This document shows positions 1-11,208 of a stretch of 64,000 nt of DNA, piece by piece. The notes beneath the pieces are model-generated. The model was not told where the DNA came from, ran no database searches, and saw nothing but the letters and a program-made list of their open reading frames with translations. Both the position numbers and the translations under genes were made by a program. The stretch covers positions 487,379 to 551,378 of the forward strand of contig NW_006920426.1 of assembly GCF_000344685.1 (NCBI RefSeq), read 5' to 3'. The stretch comes from Gloeophyllum trabeum ATCC 11539. Lineage: Eukaryota > Basidiomycota > Agaricomycetes > Gloeophyllales > Gloeophyllaceae. Position 1 is the stretch's first letter. Every line of letters begins with the position of its first letter.

Positions 1-419
1 CAATTCCCATATTGAGCCACTGAGAAAGTGTGAAAGAAACCGGACAAAGGTCAAATTTTGTTCATAGTGTTGCCTTGCAAAACATATGAAAGCTCAATGA
101 ATAGTGCTGAACAAAGAACATATCCTGTGCCACAATCAGGTTTTTGCACACTCAAAAGTAGTATTATTCTAGTTCGGTTCACCAATTGTGCAATGGACAA
201 TCATGAAAAAAGTTTGACCTTTGACCCGTTAATTTCACAGTTTTCTGCATGCTCAATATGGGTGATGTACCCAGTGTATTCTATGTCCTTTCATTTCCTC
301 AATAGACGTGTCTCATTTATTCAGTCAAAAATAATTAGGTGAAGATTACTCCATAATCAAAGCAGACAGTGTGAAACAGTAAAGACAGGAAGAATTAAAG
401 TACTGTAAAATACCACTCC

Positions 420-482
420 AGGGTAATCGAACCTCAAGCGCGAGAGAACGGCAGGAACGCTATGCCGTTGAGCCATGACAAT
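420..482 (-). other. tRNA-like sequence (possible SINE head or tRNA relic)
   Basis: Read on the minus strand this segment has an A-box-like stretch (TGGCTCAACGG) and, about 40 nt later, a B-box-like stretch (GGTTCGATTACC), the two internal promoter blocks of RNA polymerase III. The T-arm would carry a G-A mismatch and the flanks do not form an acceptor stem, so it is not an intact tRNA. A decayed tRNA gene or a tRNA-derived SINE head both fit. Confidence 0.35.
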
Positions 483-714
483 CTGGCATTTAGAGGCCTT
501 TAACTATATATATATATATATTGTAATAATTGCGTCACAGCCTAATTTAGGCGATATGCACGGAGACCGGAGGGGCGCCAAGGTCACGTGATACTTCTTG
601 AACGGCACCGCGCGGGACGGGCCATCGCCCTAGTGTACGGATTGGAGGGTATCGGGCTTCGGAGTCCTTCCACCTTCCTAGTCCTCCGCATCAGCGATAT
701 TCTTGTCAAGTTTG

Positions 715-742
715 AACTAAGAACGGATGGTTTGGGAGCCTG
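715..742 (-). repeat. isolated end of the CAGGCTCC-type transposon family
   Basis: On the minus strand the segment reads CAGGCTCCCAAACCATCCG and continues toward a TTAG, nearly identical to the terminal inverted repeat of the foldback element at 52392-53074 (CAGGCTCCTAAACCATCCG). No matching partner end or target duplication is visible nearby, so this looks like a broken or solo copy. Confidence 0.5.
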
Positions 743-1107
743 GCTGTGCGTCCGATGAATTACTATCCTCGAATCTCGGACGCGCAGACATGTTCTCGGC
801 GACCTGAAGAACGCCGGCGGATGGCTATCTGCCCGATTCAATACGTATGGGAACTTACAGGTCAAAACCGTCAAATGCATTCAGGATGCACACATAAATA
901 ACTGTCCTGGCAATCATGCATGATGGTGAACGGGAAAGCCTGTCCATCATGATACACGGACCTTACATGCTCGGGGCGAATGTCATCGTGGAGTCCGCCG
1001 TGGGGAGTCAACATCTCATCCCCGTGTCTTCCACTTATCTCGCGAGCCAAGACTGCGCTCGAGCTCTGAAACACCTGGACCCCTAGACTGACCACGCTGT
1101 TCGAGAG

Positions 1108-2748
1108 ATGATGATTCTGCACCCTTACGGCAACCCACAACACTCGCACTCTCACGCACCTCCGCCGTCCATCTCGGTGACCACTTACTACCCTCCCAAG
1201 CTCCCTTCGACCTCGGCCCCAGACGTCTCCTTCGTGCCGAGCTCTGCACTGCGCAAGGCGGGGACGCAACGAGGGGCGCGCGGTCATTATAGTAAACAGG
1301 AGGGTAAGGTGACCATTATTCTGTCCGACCAGAATGAAGGCGCAGCCGTCCCGGTGTATACGACTAATGATATCGTGAATGGGTTTGTGTCCATCCACGA
1401 TCCCTCAGATGTGCTTCATGTGGAGCTGATTGTGAGTATACAACAGAATAGCTACTTGGTATTGTTCTGACGCTTTCTGGATTGCAGATGGAAGGTTACA
1501 TTCGAATACGAGAAATAGCGGAAGGCAGGCCGGCGGACCAGCTGCTTTTCGGTGAAACGTTGATCTTATGGGACGCCGGCGACGGGGGATTGCCCCCAGT
1601 CTTACAATATTTCCGCCGAGCCATTCCGACGCACTACACCGACGACGATAACAAGCGCCACCCCCTGCCGCCGACATACCATATCCGTCTCAACGGCATA
1701 CCTGGGTTCAATGTAGCAGTGGAGTACTATCTGCTCTTGACTGTTACAAGAAGGGCTATGCTGCGACAGCGGACAAGAAGGTGCAGTCTCGCGTCCTATT
1801 CGCCCTTATTGTAGTCGTGATGCTGATAATGCTGCATGTACCAGGATAAGGATTCCGTTTCTGTACAGACCACGCCTGACCCCGAAGACGTATCCGCCCC
1901 TGCCTGCTGTGCCGTTCGCCTCACCGTCAGACCCAGCAAGGGTCTTCGTCGGGTCCATGATGCCCCGCGATGATCAACAGCTCAAGCCCATCACCGTCTA
2001 CGTGAGTATGATTTCATACGTAGGCGCACTTCGAGCCCACGTCTCGATCATGTTCCACCTACTGATGCCCCATGTCCTTTCAAGCTGTGCCTGCCCTCCA
2101 CCCGGGTATGCAGCTACAAGGAACCAATCCCGTTCCGCATTAGGCTCGCCGGCCCTCCGGAGTCGCTCGCGCCCTTTATGTTCGTTCCGCCCCCCGAATC
2201 GTCGATCCACCCCATCACGCCGGACGGCCCGCTGTCTCAGTATCTACCCTCCGGGCCTACGGAGACGGCGAAGGCACTCAAGTCGCTGCGGGGGTACATG
2301 TCCAAGCGGCAGCAGTGCGACCTCGCGGACTTGATCCGCATCCGCCTCGACCGGCAGACGTTCGTGCTGGGCGAGACGTCGCTGTGCGCGGACGGGCAGA
2401 TGTCGACGGTGAAGAGTATAGGTGAAGGTGTAATCTACGAGACGGACCGCGCGAAGAGCTGGCTCGGATGTTCCGGGAGGATTGAAATCCACCGGGAGGT
2501 CGACTGCGGGTCGTTTGTGGCGACGCGGTTGATCGTGGCGGTGAGTATTTCTGGATGCTCAGAGGATCTGTGAGTGAGTAGCTGATATTCTGATCTAGGA
2601 TGCGGTCGTTTTAACCATTGCGCTGCCCGGGAGTAACAGCGGTCGTGCTCCATTCCAGCGGTATCAACAGGCAGTGCCCATACGCCTGGTTGCGGATACT
2701 GAGCCAGCCCGTGCTGGGCTTACTCGGATGAAGACCGTGCACTACTGA
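1108..2748 (+). CDS. arrestin-like protein 1
   Basis: Five exons are inferred: 1108-1431, 1488-1780, 1845-2001, 2085-2540 and 2599-2748, giving 459 aa. The product resembles the arrestin (N-terminal beta-sandwich) proteins common in basidiomycetes. In yeast such proteins act as adaptors that direct ubiquitin ligases to plasma-membrane transporters; a role here is inferred. Evidence is direct similarity to the two other copies in the window (3909-5742, 23823-25343): a shared block with GAAVP, the LPPTY segment near residues 168-172, and a C-terminal block ending in a VPIRLVAD-type strand. Intron positions and phases match the paralogues at VELI|MEG (phase 0), QRT-R (phase 2), ITVY (phase 0) and before DAVV (phase 0). 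The second donor (gtgcag) is weak but is supported by frame and by the paralogues. The start is the first of two adjacent ATGs. PPTY formally matches PPxY but lies inside the predicted fold. Confidence 0.75.
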
Positions 2749-3908
2749 GGACTATTGGGTCCGCGCTATCCAGCCCGGGACTTCTGTCACGCATGCGCCG
2801 GGATCGGGGGCCTTTCTTCCATTCTGGACATTTATTCGCATAATGCAGGGAACCTCACACTCTATCTACCGCATGATATGGACTGAATATGATGAGAGTA
2901 TGTATGTAGTCCGCTATGAATGGGTGTACTAGTACGTTGGTTGTAATTGTAACGTAGCAAGTGTATCTTGGTTCCGAGTCTGTGGCGTGCGCCTCACGAA
3001 CAGACGATGTAATCTGTGTGTAAGCGCGTTAGCAACTTGCGAGTTCCTCGGGATAAGGCGACAATGACAGGATATATCCGGTGTGGTATCTTCCTAATAT
3101 TCCACTGGCAGGAATGGGCGATTACAATAGAGGAAAGCATCACGGTACTCGGTCAGGATAACTGTGGTAGAATGAGACTGACGTCAGCACGGAACTCAAT
3201 CTCTTCCAACCTCTTTTCCGCCCCATTTAGTTCCATGCAGGGAACCCTTTGCACTGTCTGTGTTTATAATATCTGTACCCCCTCAATACGTGACTATACG
3301 CTGGCGGCTGGATGCCATAGGCAGGCGGTGTGTCGTAGTGTAGCACGCGTAGGTTGCTTCTGACAGGTATGCACGTTCACGAGACTATATAATCCGCACA
3401 TGGATGCCGCAGTGCGAGAGGCAACGCGAGTTCCTCGGGAGAAGGCTTCGGACCAGAATATCCGATGGTGAGGGATCGAGAGGATACCCGACCTTGACCG
3501 TGTGGTTAACATCGCAACGTGCAGTATCTTCCGACATCGCCTTCTGAGCTCAGAAATTCCAGAAATAAGCGGTAAAAACCCGTAGATATATGTACCGGTA
3601 GCCTTTTGAGTACGAGAACGTAGAAAAGTGGCCGACATATTTTCGCGACCTAAGCTCAACCCGCACCGCAACGACGGGCAAGAACGGAAACAAATGCGGT
3701 GGGCGCCGGAGAAGGCCTTCCGGAACGATAGGGCAAAAGAAGCCGGTGCGGCTGTGGAGAACCATATGGAGACGTTGTGGCGTGTACTCATAGTCACAAA
3801 TAATATCTTCCAGTCATCCAATGTATAACCCGTCTACACCTGCGCGTGCGCCGATACTTAAGCTCTTTCATACCTGACCGTGCCCTCCTTTTCTTTTATT
3901 ACCATCAG
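2749..3908. other. intergenic, no gene seen
   Basis: There are only short unsupported open frames between arrestin genes 1 and 2. A 21-bp direct repeat with one mismatch (3039-3059 and 3426-3446) is the only structure noticed. The right end should contain the promoter of the second arrestin-like gene. Confidence 0.5.
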
Positions 3909-5742
3909 ATGTCCACGGCCAGCCTACCATCGTACACACCAGTGCCGGAGCACTTGCACACCCCTGTGTACTCCGAGCTACCCCAGCCAGATGAATACAG
4001 ATTGGCAGTGACGAATCCGCCGCGTTCGCGCTCACATTCCAGGCAGAGGCCAGCGGCGGGGGGTTTCGTGAAGCAGTCGAAGATAGGCGGCGTGAGTCTG
4101 CGTCTCGCGCAGCAGGACGGCGATGCGAGTATGCCAGAATACGGATGTGGGAGCTCGGTGGACGGCGAGGTGACAATCTCGAAGACGGACGGCGTGCAGT
4201 CAGTGGAAGTTAAGGTATGTATCAATTGTAGTGTCCATTTTGCGGAGCCTGAATCTCGCTCGCTCGCCCTTGCGCCGGACAGATCGAAGGCTTCTTGCAG
4301 CTGAAGGAGATTGCGGAGGGCGGGACCACCTCCGTGACGCTATGTTCAGAAAAGACAACACTATGGAGCAAGCGATCCTCTTCCGAGCCGGGTTCATGTC
4401 CTTCGACCCTTCGCTTCAGTTTGACCATCCCGACCACCTTCTCTGACAGCAAAGGCACATATGTACGCACCCTCACTGTCAAGAAGTAATTGTAACTCAA
4501 ACCCAGTGCAGCCTTTACCTCCCACATATGAGGTCCATCTCTCCGGCCTGCCAGGTTTTCGTGCCAACATTGACTATTCGGTTAGTGTCACTGTGTATAG
4601 AAGTGGCAAGTCATCACTCTTGGGACTTGCAAGCGCGTAAGTATCAGAAGGGCGAGAATACATGAGACCATCTGATTTTTTTCAGTGTCAACATAGCCAA
4701 AGCCCCTTCATTACCCTTCGGCCTAGGTAATACGTAAGTCAGCCTTTTCGTCTTGACAGGACACTCTCAGACGCCCGGTGATCTGGCGTGCAATAGAACT
4801 CTATCGACACCTTTTCTGTACATCCCTCGTACACGACCCGCTGTACCCCTTCCGCCTCCTCTACAACCCACGCCCGACGGATATATGCCTACAGCAGACT
4901 GGAAGCTGTTCCAAGGCACCTTGCAGGCGCGAACGAAGGGCGGGAAAGATATAATCTCCAAGGTACACCAGATCATCGCTATTTTGGCGATAATACAACT
5001 GAGCGTCATACAGCTTTTTCTCCCCGCCTCAAGAATATTTTGCCTCAGCGAGCCTATTCCGTTCCATGTCACGTTCGCCTCGTCCGCGTTCTCGTTGGCA
5101 GCGTTCATGCCGTATGGCCCCATCGTCAGCTTGCTGTCGCCCACTAGGACTCATACGCGTATCGAACTCCTGAGGCAAGCTACGTGTGATGTACGGTGAG
5201 CCCAGAGATACCGTCTATGCGATGAAGGTTTGACCTATGAGAATGGATCGTAAATTATAGTAACGATGTTGTCAACGGTACCAAGACGGATATGTGGAGA
5301 ACAGATAGGATCGGTGAAGGAGTGTTCCAGCACGCCGTTCGTTTTATTTCTTGCGGTCTGTCCTGAAGCTCCACCCTGACCATCTCTTGTTCAGGGTGAT
5401 GGCCCGGACTGGATATCCTTCAGCGGGCAAATTACCATAAATCCGGACATCAAGGTTGGGGGATTCAAGGCCGGTGGGCTACACGTCAAGGTCGGTCCAC
5501 ATAAGTACATTATTGAGGGTGCATTCATCATTGTACTCCAGGACTGCATCGTTCTGTCAATGGTACCACCGGACCCGAAGAAGTCTCCCTTCGTGGAGCT
5601 GCGGCAGGTAGTGCCCATCAGGCTTACCACGGACTCGTGGTCGGTGGTGAATCCTGGTATGACTGAGTCCGAGTACTCGGTGCCTTCGAATCCGGAGGAC
5701 TATGTCGAGGCGCAGCCCGAGTTAGGGTATTATCAGGATTAG
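3909..5742 (+). CDS. arrestin-like protein 2
   Basis: Nine exons are inferred: 3909-4214, 4283-4462, 4512-4636, 4686-4733, 4797-4962, 5014-5195, 5261-5336, 5395-5490 and 5542-5742. They encode 459 aa, the same length as the product of the copy at 1108-2748. Similarity to that copy and to 23823-25343 covers the N-terminal beta-sandwich (LPPTYEV at about 164-170), a GEG segment and the C-terminal block DCIVLSMVPPDP followed by VVPIRLTTDSW. It has four extra introns relative to the first copy. The last intron (5491-5541) is 51 nt, a multiple of three without a stop; it is called an intron because both borders fit and arrestin gene 1 splices at the same point. An in-frame upstream ATG exists at 3846, but 3909 gives the N-terminus that best matches the family. 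The donor at 5337 (gttcgt) is the least certain border. The stop lies 456 bp before an MFS transporter start. Confidence 0.72.
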
Positions 5743-6198
5743 GCTGGCTGGCGAATGCCGATTTTAGATGTATATGGATATTACAAGGACAGTTTAGACC
5801 GCTTGCTCGATGTTCGATGCTTCACTGTACAGTAGCACACATACTTACAATATGATCTTGCTCAGCAGTAAAATGATACTACCAGTGCCACTATGATCCC
5901 CTGTGGTTCCCGCGATTGGTTGGCTCATTCGGTCCGTTTCTTCCGCTGTGCGTCCAATGGGATGCATCTCCAGAAATTCGAAAGGTTTGGCTTTCAAACT
6001 ACGGTTGGGAATGAGGAACCCCCGAAATCGAGAAGTTCTCGGCCGGTCGTTGCGGTAGAAGAATCGTGACGCGCGAAGGGTAAGTGTCGTGTCGGTTGCA
6101 TACGAGATAACGAGATGACTCGACTGTGTATAGTAGCGTATGCAGCACCGCAGTTGCTCCCGAGTCTTAACTAGTTAACCACTCGATAGTGAACTACG
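5743..6198. other. intergenic, promoter side of MFS gene A
   Basis: This 456-bp gap separates arrestin-like gene 2 from MFS transporter A, both on the plus strand. No gene, repeat or clear TATA box was seen; it must hold the terminator of one and the promoter of the other. Confidence 0.5.
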
Positions 6199-8131
6199 AT
6201 GGCCGCATCCCAGTCGATCCACCTGGAGACGTCCAAACCAAGGTCGGTAGAGACATTGGAATTGGCTGTACGGCAGCCTCTGCCGGGATCGTCATTTTCC
6301 GTGAATGTCTTGGTCGAAGAACCCCCGCGGAATACAGAAGATGCGCAGCGTAGATACTTCAGCAGGGATAATCAAGAGACACTCGAAGATGTCATGAGAT
6401 TGAACGAGTCATCCCTCGCACCCGTAGATAGGGGATTCCGAGCATGGGCATTCGTGAGTGATTCTAAGATCCTATTGTGCTGCGTTCGACTTTTTATATA
6501 GATTTTCAGCGCGTTCTTGATAGAGGGGATCGTCTGGGGATTTCCTGATGCGTTCGGTGTTTTCCTCGCCTCGTACCTAAACGACCCCCACTTTCAAGCA
6601 CAGAAGGGTTACTCTTCGTTATTGCCCTTCATCGGGACGTTATCTAGCGGATTGATATATTTTGCCGGTAAGTATCCAAGATATCCTATTCCCAGGTGAC
6701 TCAATGTAGTGACGAAGCCATAGGCCCTATTGTCTATTCCGCCAACATTCGCTACCCTTACCTTCGCCGGCATGCCGTGTTCCTGGGCACTGTCATATGC
6801 TTCGCTAGCCTTTTTGGCGCTAGCTATGCTAGATCGGTACATTTCTCTGTGGAGATCGGATGGATTCCAGCAGCCTGACCTGGAATTACCAGGTCCAGCA
6901 GCTTGTGCTCTTACAGGGTGTCCTGTACGCTATCGGAGGGTGTAAGTCTACAATGACTTGGACTGACTGCCCGTCATCTGATCTCCGGCCGTGTTTCAGC
7001 GCTAGCCTATCACCCTTGCGTGTCCTACACATCCGAATGGTTCATGGCTCGACGAGGTCTTGCAAATGGAATTATCTTCGCTGGTGCGATGCAACATCTT
7101 AGATGACGCCGCCACAGCGCTGATGATTCATATAGGTACTGCTGTCGGAGGGCTCATATTTCCTCTAGTGTTGCCCCTCTTGATCAACAAATATGGCGCA
7201 CCGGGGACTCTCCGCATCATGGCTGTAGCTGTCCTTTGTGTTGTGCTTCCGGTCTTCCCCTTCATTAGGGGTCGACTCCCCGAGTCTCGTGTTCATGGAC
7301 CCACCGCACGATCGATGGACTTCTCTTGGTTAAGAAGTTGGATATTCTGGCTGCTTATGCTGGTTAACGTCGTGCAAGCCTTTGCATACTTCGTCCCCCT
7401 CCTCTGGCTACCCAGTACGTTCCACTTGTCCCGTCAGACCTGCGTGTATACCCATTCTCCGCTGACTCCCAGCGTTTGCTACAGAGATACATGTCAGCGA
7501 CACCAGCGCATCTCTGGCACTGGCATTGCTGAAGGGTACCTCTACTTATTCACTCACCCTAGCGAATTTGTTCACCCTCATGTCGACAACCAGGTACATC
7601 GGTCGTTGCCCGTCTCACTATGGGCATGCTTGTTGACCGGGTGGATCCGTGGCTCCTGGCGTCTGCCACACTTGCATGCACGTCTGCGGCGACATTTGTA
7701 TTGTGGGGAGTCCTCTCGCATAACCTGGGAGGGCTCCTCGCCTATGGTGCCGCTTACGGTTCTCTTGCGTGTGGATGGCCCAGCCTCTGGGCTGGCTTCA
7801 TTCGCCCAATCGCTCGTATGTACCCTATGTCATATCCCATTGACTCCCGGTACATCTGAAATAACGCATAGGCGACGATCCGAGACTTGTGACGCATATC
7901 TTTGGCACCCTGATGCTTGGCCGTGACCTAGGACAGGTCCTGTCCACGCCTATCTCGACATCTCTCTCGCACGGCTCTTCGTCGTCGACATGGCATATCA
8001 GAAGCGGGTTCGATGTAGCTGGTGGTCGGTTCGAGAAGATGATCGTGTATGTAGGTACGTGCTTCGCAGGGGCGGCTGTGGTTGCCCTTCTCGGATGGCG
8101 CGCGGAGAAAGGCCGTTTGAGCAACACGTGA
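6199..8131 (+). CDS. MFS monocarboxylate-type transporter A
   Basis: Nine exons: 6199-6453, 6502-6667, 6724-6836, 6893-6941, 7000-7083, 7136-7414, 7473-7535, 7594-7815 and 7872-8131; 496 aa. This is a major facilitator of the fungal monocarboxylate transporter-like group (SLC16-like), expected in the plasma membrane; the substrate is unknown. The cytosolic N-terminus (about 85 aa) carries the family block SVETLELA..QPLPGSS and ends in DRGFRAWAF, matching the D/E-x-G-x-x-AW motif before the first helix. RRGLANGIIFAG-TAVGG marks the fourth-fifth helix region, GRLPESRVHGP the central loop, and GFDVAGGRFEKM the region before the last helix. All eight introns match those of MFS B, C and D in position and phase. 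It forms a head-to-tail pair with MFS B and lies just downstream of arrestin-like gene 2. Confidence 0.88.
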
Positions 8132-8540
8132 AAGCCTGAATCAATCCTCCATCGCTCTGGCTGGGTCGTGGCATAGGGTGTATTGTTGACCATGAATACT
8201 ATAGTTACCCTACTTATGAATTTTGACATCCCGGACCGAGGTACAGAATATACAGAATCATGTGATTTCCTGAAGAACTGATCAAAAGGTTGGAACTTGG
8301 AAGATCGGGTCCTTCGCGCACTCCTGCGTCAATGCTCTGCAGCCGCGTACGCAGGGCATATGTATGGTTAATCCTAGCAGCCGGCCCTGGCAAGAGGCTA
8401 GAGCCGGTGCCATGGTGGAAAGTGTTCGACATGCAGCCACAGTGTGTCATATCGGGTACCGGTGAGGTAAGCCTGGAAATGACTCAGAAATTGGAAGGAC
8501 GCGCTCGTCGCCTGCAGTAGGCAAGCAGTAGCAAATGAGG
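8132..8540. other. spacer between MFS A and MFS B
   Basis: The 409-bp gap between the tandem MFS genes contains no recognisable exon. It should carry the MFS A terminator and MFS B promoter. Confidence 0.5.
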
Positions 8541-10567
8541 ATGGCAGAAATCCAGTCCATTCATTTGGAATCGCTCAAGTCCAGGTCGGTAGAGACGTTG
8601 GAATTAGCGGCGAGACATCCTCTACCGGGCTCCTCGTCTTCCTTGAATGTGTCCATCCAGGAAGTACAGCACAATATCGGGCATCAGGGTGAGCAGCGCA
8701 TAGGCTCGGACTCAAATGGCGGCAGTCAAGAAACAATCGAGGACATACTGAGATTGAACGAGTCGTCTCTGGCACCCGTCGATAGGGGATTTAGAGCGTG
8801 GGCATTTGTGAGCGAGACTCATTTCATGACCTTGTGATACCTCTCTTAGTTTGTTTTTGTCACAGATCTTCAGTGCGTTCTTGATAGAAGGCACCATCTG
8901 GGGATTCCCAGACACCTTCGGTGTCTTCCTGGCATCTTACCTGAACGACCCGCAATATGAGTCGCAGAAAGACTCATCCTCGCTCCTACCCTTCGTGGGG
9001 AACCTTTCCTCTGGATTGATGTACTTCTCCGGTTAGCCTTCATCACGTTGCATTTACGAATGGCTAAATTCCGTAACCCTGCAAATGTAGGCCCTCTGGT
9101 TTACTCCGCTATTGTTCGCTACCCCTATCTTCGCCGGTATGCCGTCCTGTGCGGGACCTTGATATGTTTCGTGAGCCTATTTGGCGCGAGTTATGCCAAA
9201 ACGGTAAAGTTGTGTCGGCAGAAGGCATTGCAGGACTCTTTCGCTTCTAACCCCACGATGTCAGGTCGGGCAGCTTGTGGCCCTGCAAGGCGTCCTCTAC
9301 GCTGTCGGAGGATGTAAGATTAGCACGTTTTATATTTATCATCTGTATTCTGATTGACTGGGTCTTTCAGCACTCGTCTATCACCCATGCGTATCTTACA
9401 CATCGGAATGGTTCGTTGCTCGACGTGGTCTAGCCAACGGAATTATCTTCGCCGGTACGAACTCGATGACTAGCTCGAACGCTTCAATAGAATTGACTGT
9501 GAATCTAGGTACCGCCGTCGGAGGTCTCGTGCTACCCCTAGTGCTACCACGCTTGTTGAGCAAGTACGGTGCACCAACTACCCTTCGGATCGTTGCTGTA
9601 GCTGTGCTATGCATTGTGCTACCAATTTTCCCGTTCATCAGGGGTCGGCTCCCGGAGTCTCGGATTCATGGTCCGACTGCACGATCGATGGACTACTCTT
9701 GGCTGAGAAGTTGGATGTTCTGGCTGATCATGTTGCTCAATGCACTACAGGCTTTTGCGTACTTCGTTCCTATCCTCTGGCTACCCAGTGCGTCGCGTTT
9801 TTTTGCTCACGTACCGTCTTGTGCCGGTAATTCACCATCTTTTCGGCCATAGCCTTTGCGACCGAGATGCATGTGAAAGATACCAGCGCATCTCTGGCAT
9901 TAGCATTGCTCAATGGTGCGTTGGTCTATGAAGCTCTCGCTGTACCCGAGGTGTCCAACGTCCTGTCTGTCACTAGGTACATCCGTCTTCGCTCGTCTCA
10001 CCATGGGTGTGCTCGTGGACCGAGTTAGTCCATGGATCTTGGCCTCTGCGACTCTTCTCTCTACCTCCATTGCGACGTTTGTGCTATGGGGGATCCTCTC
10101 ACACAATCTAGGAGGGCTCCTGGCCTATGGCGTCGCTTACGGCACTCTTGCCAGTGGATGGTCCAGCCTCTGGGCAGGATTCGCCCGCCCGATCGCCCGT
10201 ACGCCTTCCAGATTATTGCATCTCTTCCTGTGGTTACCTGATACGGCTTTCAGGAGATGATCCTAGACTCATCATGCACGTCTTCGGCATGCTCATGGTC
10301 GGCCGCGGCCTGGGACAGGTTCTCTCGACACCTATCTCGACCTCCCTCTCACGCAGCGTTTCTAACTCAACATGGCATCCCAGAACCGGATTTGACGTTG
10401 CTGGCGGTAGGTTCGGAAAGATGATAGTGTACGTAGGTACATGTTTTGCCGGGGCAGCTATGGTCGCTCTCCTCGGATGGCGAGTGGAGAAGGGTTGCCT
10501 GCGCAGCATCGAGTGGGGTAAGACTGTCACTACAACATGTTGCGCTGCTTATCCGGAGAGAAGGTGA
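8541..10567 (+). CDS. MFS monocarboxylate-type transporter B
   Basis: Nine exons: 8541-8807, 8866-9031, 9091-9203, 9265-9313, 9371-9454, 9509-9787, 9853-9915, 9977-10198 and 10254-10567; about 518 aa. It is a close paralogue of MFS A. Exons 2 to 8 have exactly the same lengths (166, 113, 49, 84, 279, 63 and 222 nt). The N-terminus again carries SVETLELAARHPLPGSS and DRGFRAWAF. The start at 8541 aligns with MFS A; another in-frame ATG lies six bases upstream. The C-terminus is longer than in A, C and D because the last exon runs on for 54 nt, adding a short tail rich in Thr, Cys and Arg; loss of the ancestral stop is likely. Substrate unknown; plasma membrane location is inferred from the family. 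Confidence 0.87.
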
Positions 10568-10632
10568 TATAGCAGAGTTCTATTCTCCCATGACAGATGT
10601 CCTGCGTTTGCTTACATGTAATAATAATATTA

Positions 10633-10973
10633 GAGCATATTCGCTGTGGTAATTACCCCAGCGTGGGGCCAATGGGGTCGCTTAAATCCATCAAAATTCC
10701 CTTACTTGGGAGCTCCACCCGTAGTAATTACCACCCTCTCTGCTGACCTCCCCTGCACACCCAACCGCACACATTAAGACTCTGCTCGTTGATAGTGGAC
10801 TCTATTACAGTTTTCCTGAAACTCAGTTGTAAATATTTATCACTATTTATCGCTACGTAGAGTAGTACTGTGCCTTGGCGCTAGTAGTAGTTCACCTGCT
10901 CGCAGTATAAATACAAAGAATGTCTCTCTCTCTCTCTCTCTCTCCCGTAGTAATTACCACACCGAATATGCTC
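10633..10973. mobile_element. MITE with 24-bp terminal inverted repeats and TA target duplication
   Basis: The left end reads GAGCATATTCGCTGTGGTAA and the right end is its reverse complement with one mismatch over about 24 bp. Both ends are flanked by TA (10631-10632 and 10974-10975). Length is 341 bp and no coding capacity is visible. TA duplication and this size fit a Tc1/mariner-type non-autonomous element. The interior repeats the GTAATTACC motif near 10722 and holds a (TC)11 microsatellite. Confidence 0.75.
10923..10944 (+). repeat. (TC)11 microsatellite
   Basis: Eleven uninterrupted TC dinucleotides lie inside the MITE, just before its right inverted repeat. It is a likely length-polymorphic site. 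Confidence 0.9.
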
Positions 10974-11208
10974 TATTGTCATCCCTGCCGCTACATTTAA
11001 GGTAGTCACGTGCTGACGTCAATGGAGATGTGTAGTAAGTGTAACAGTATATACTGAAATATAGCAAGTTGCAACGAATGCGCGAAATCGTGGGCTTGTC
11101 TAAGTTGTCTTCAAGTTGCTACTTATCAGCCGGTACGTAGACGTTACTGTGGATGTACAATCCACAGTAGCCGCCTTACGCTGGCAAGGTTCTGTAACGG
11201 ACTGATGC

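Larger units (their letters stand above)
1..1107. other. gene-free left edge
   Basis: No convincing exon is visible here. The stretch holds a tRNA-like sequence on the minus strand (about 420-482), a short TA microsatellite (about 506-522), and near 715-742 a sequence matching the end of the foldback transposon found at 52392-53074. Short open frames in this interval lack splice partners or recognisable domains. Confidence 0.6.

Noticed and set aside
4734..4796. Alternative acceptors (after ttgacag or ctctcag) for arrestin 2 exon 5
   Set aside because: The first leads to an immediate stop and the second changes the frame. Only the acceptor at 4796 keeps the paralogue-supported frame.
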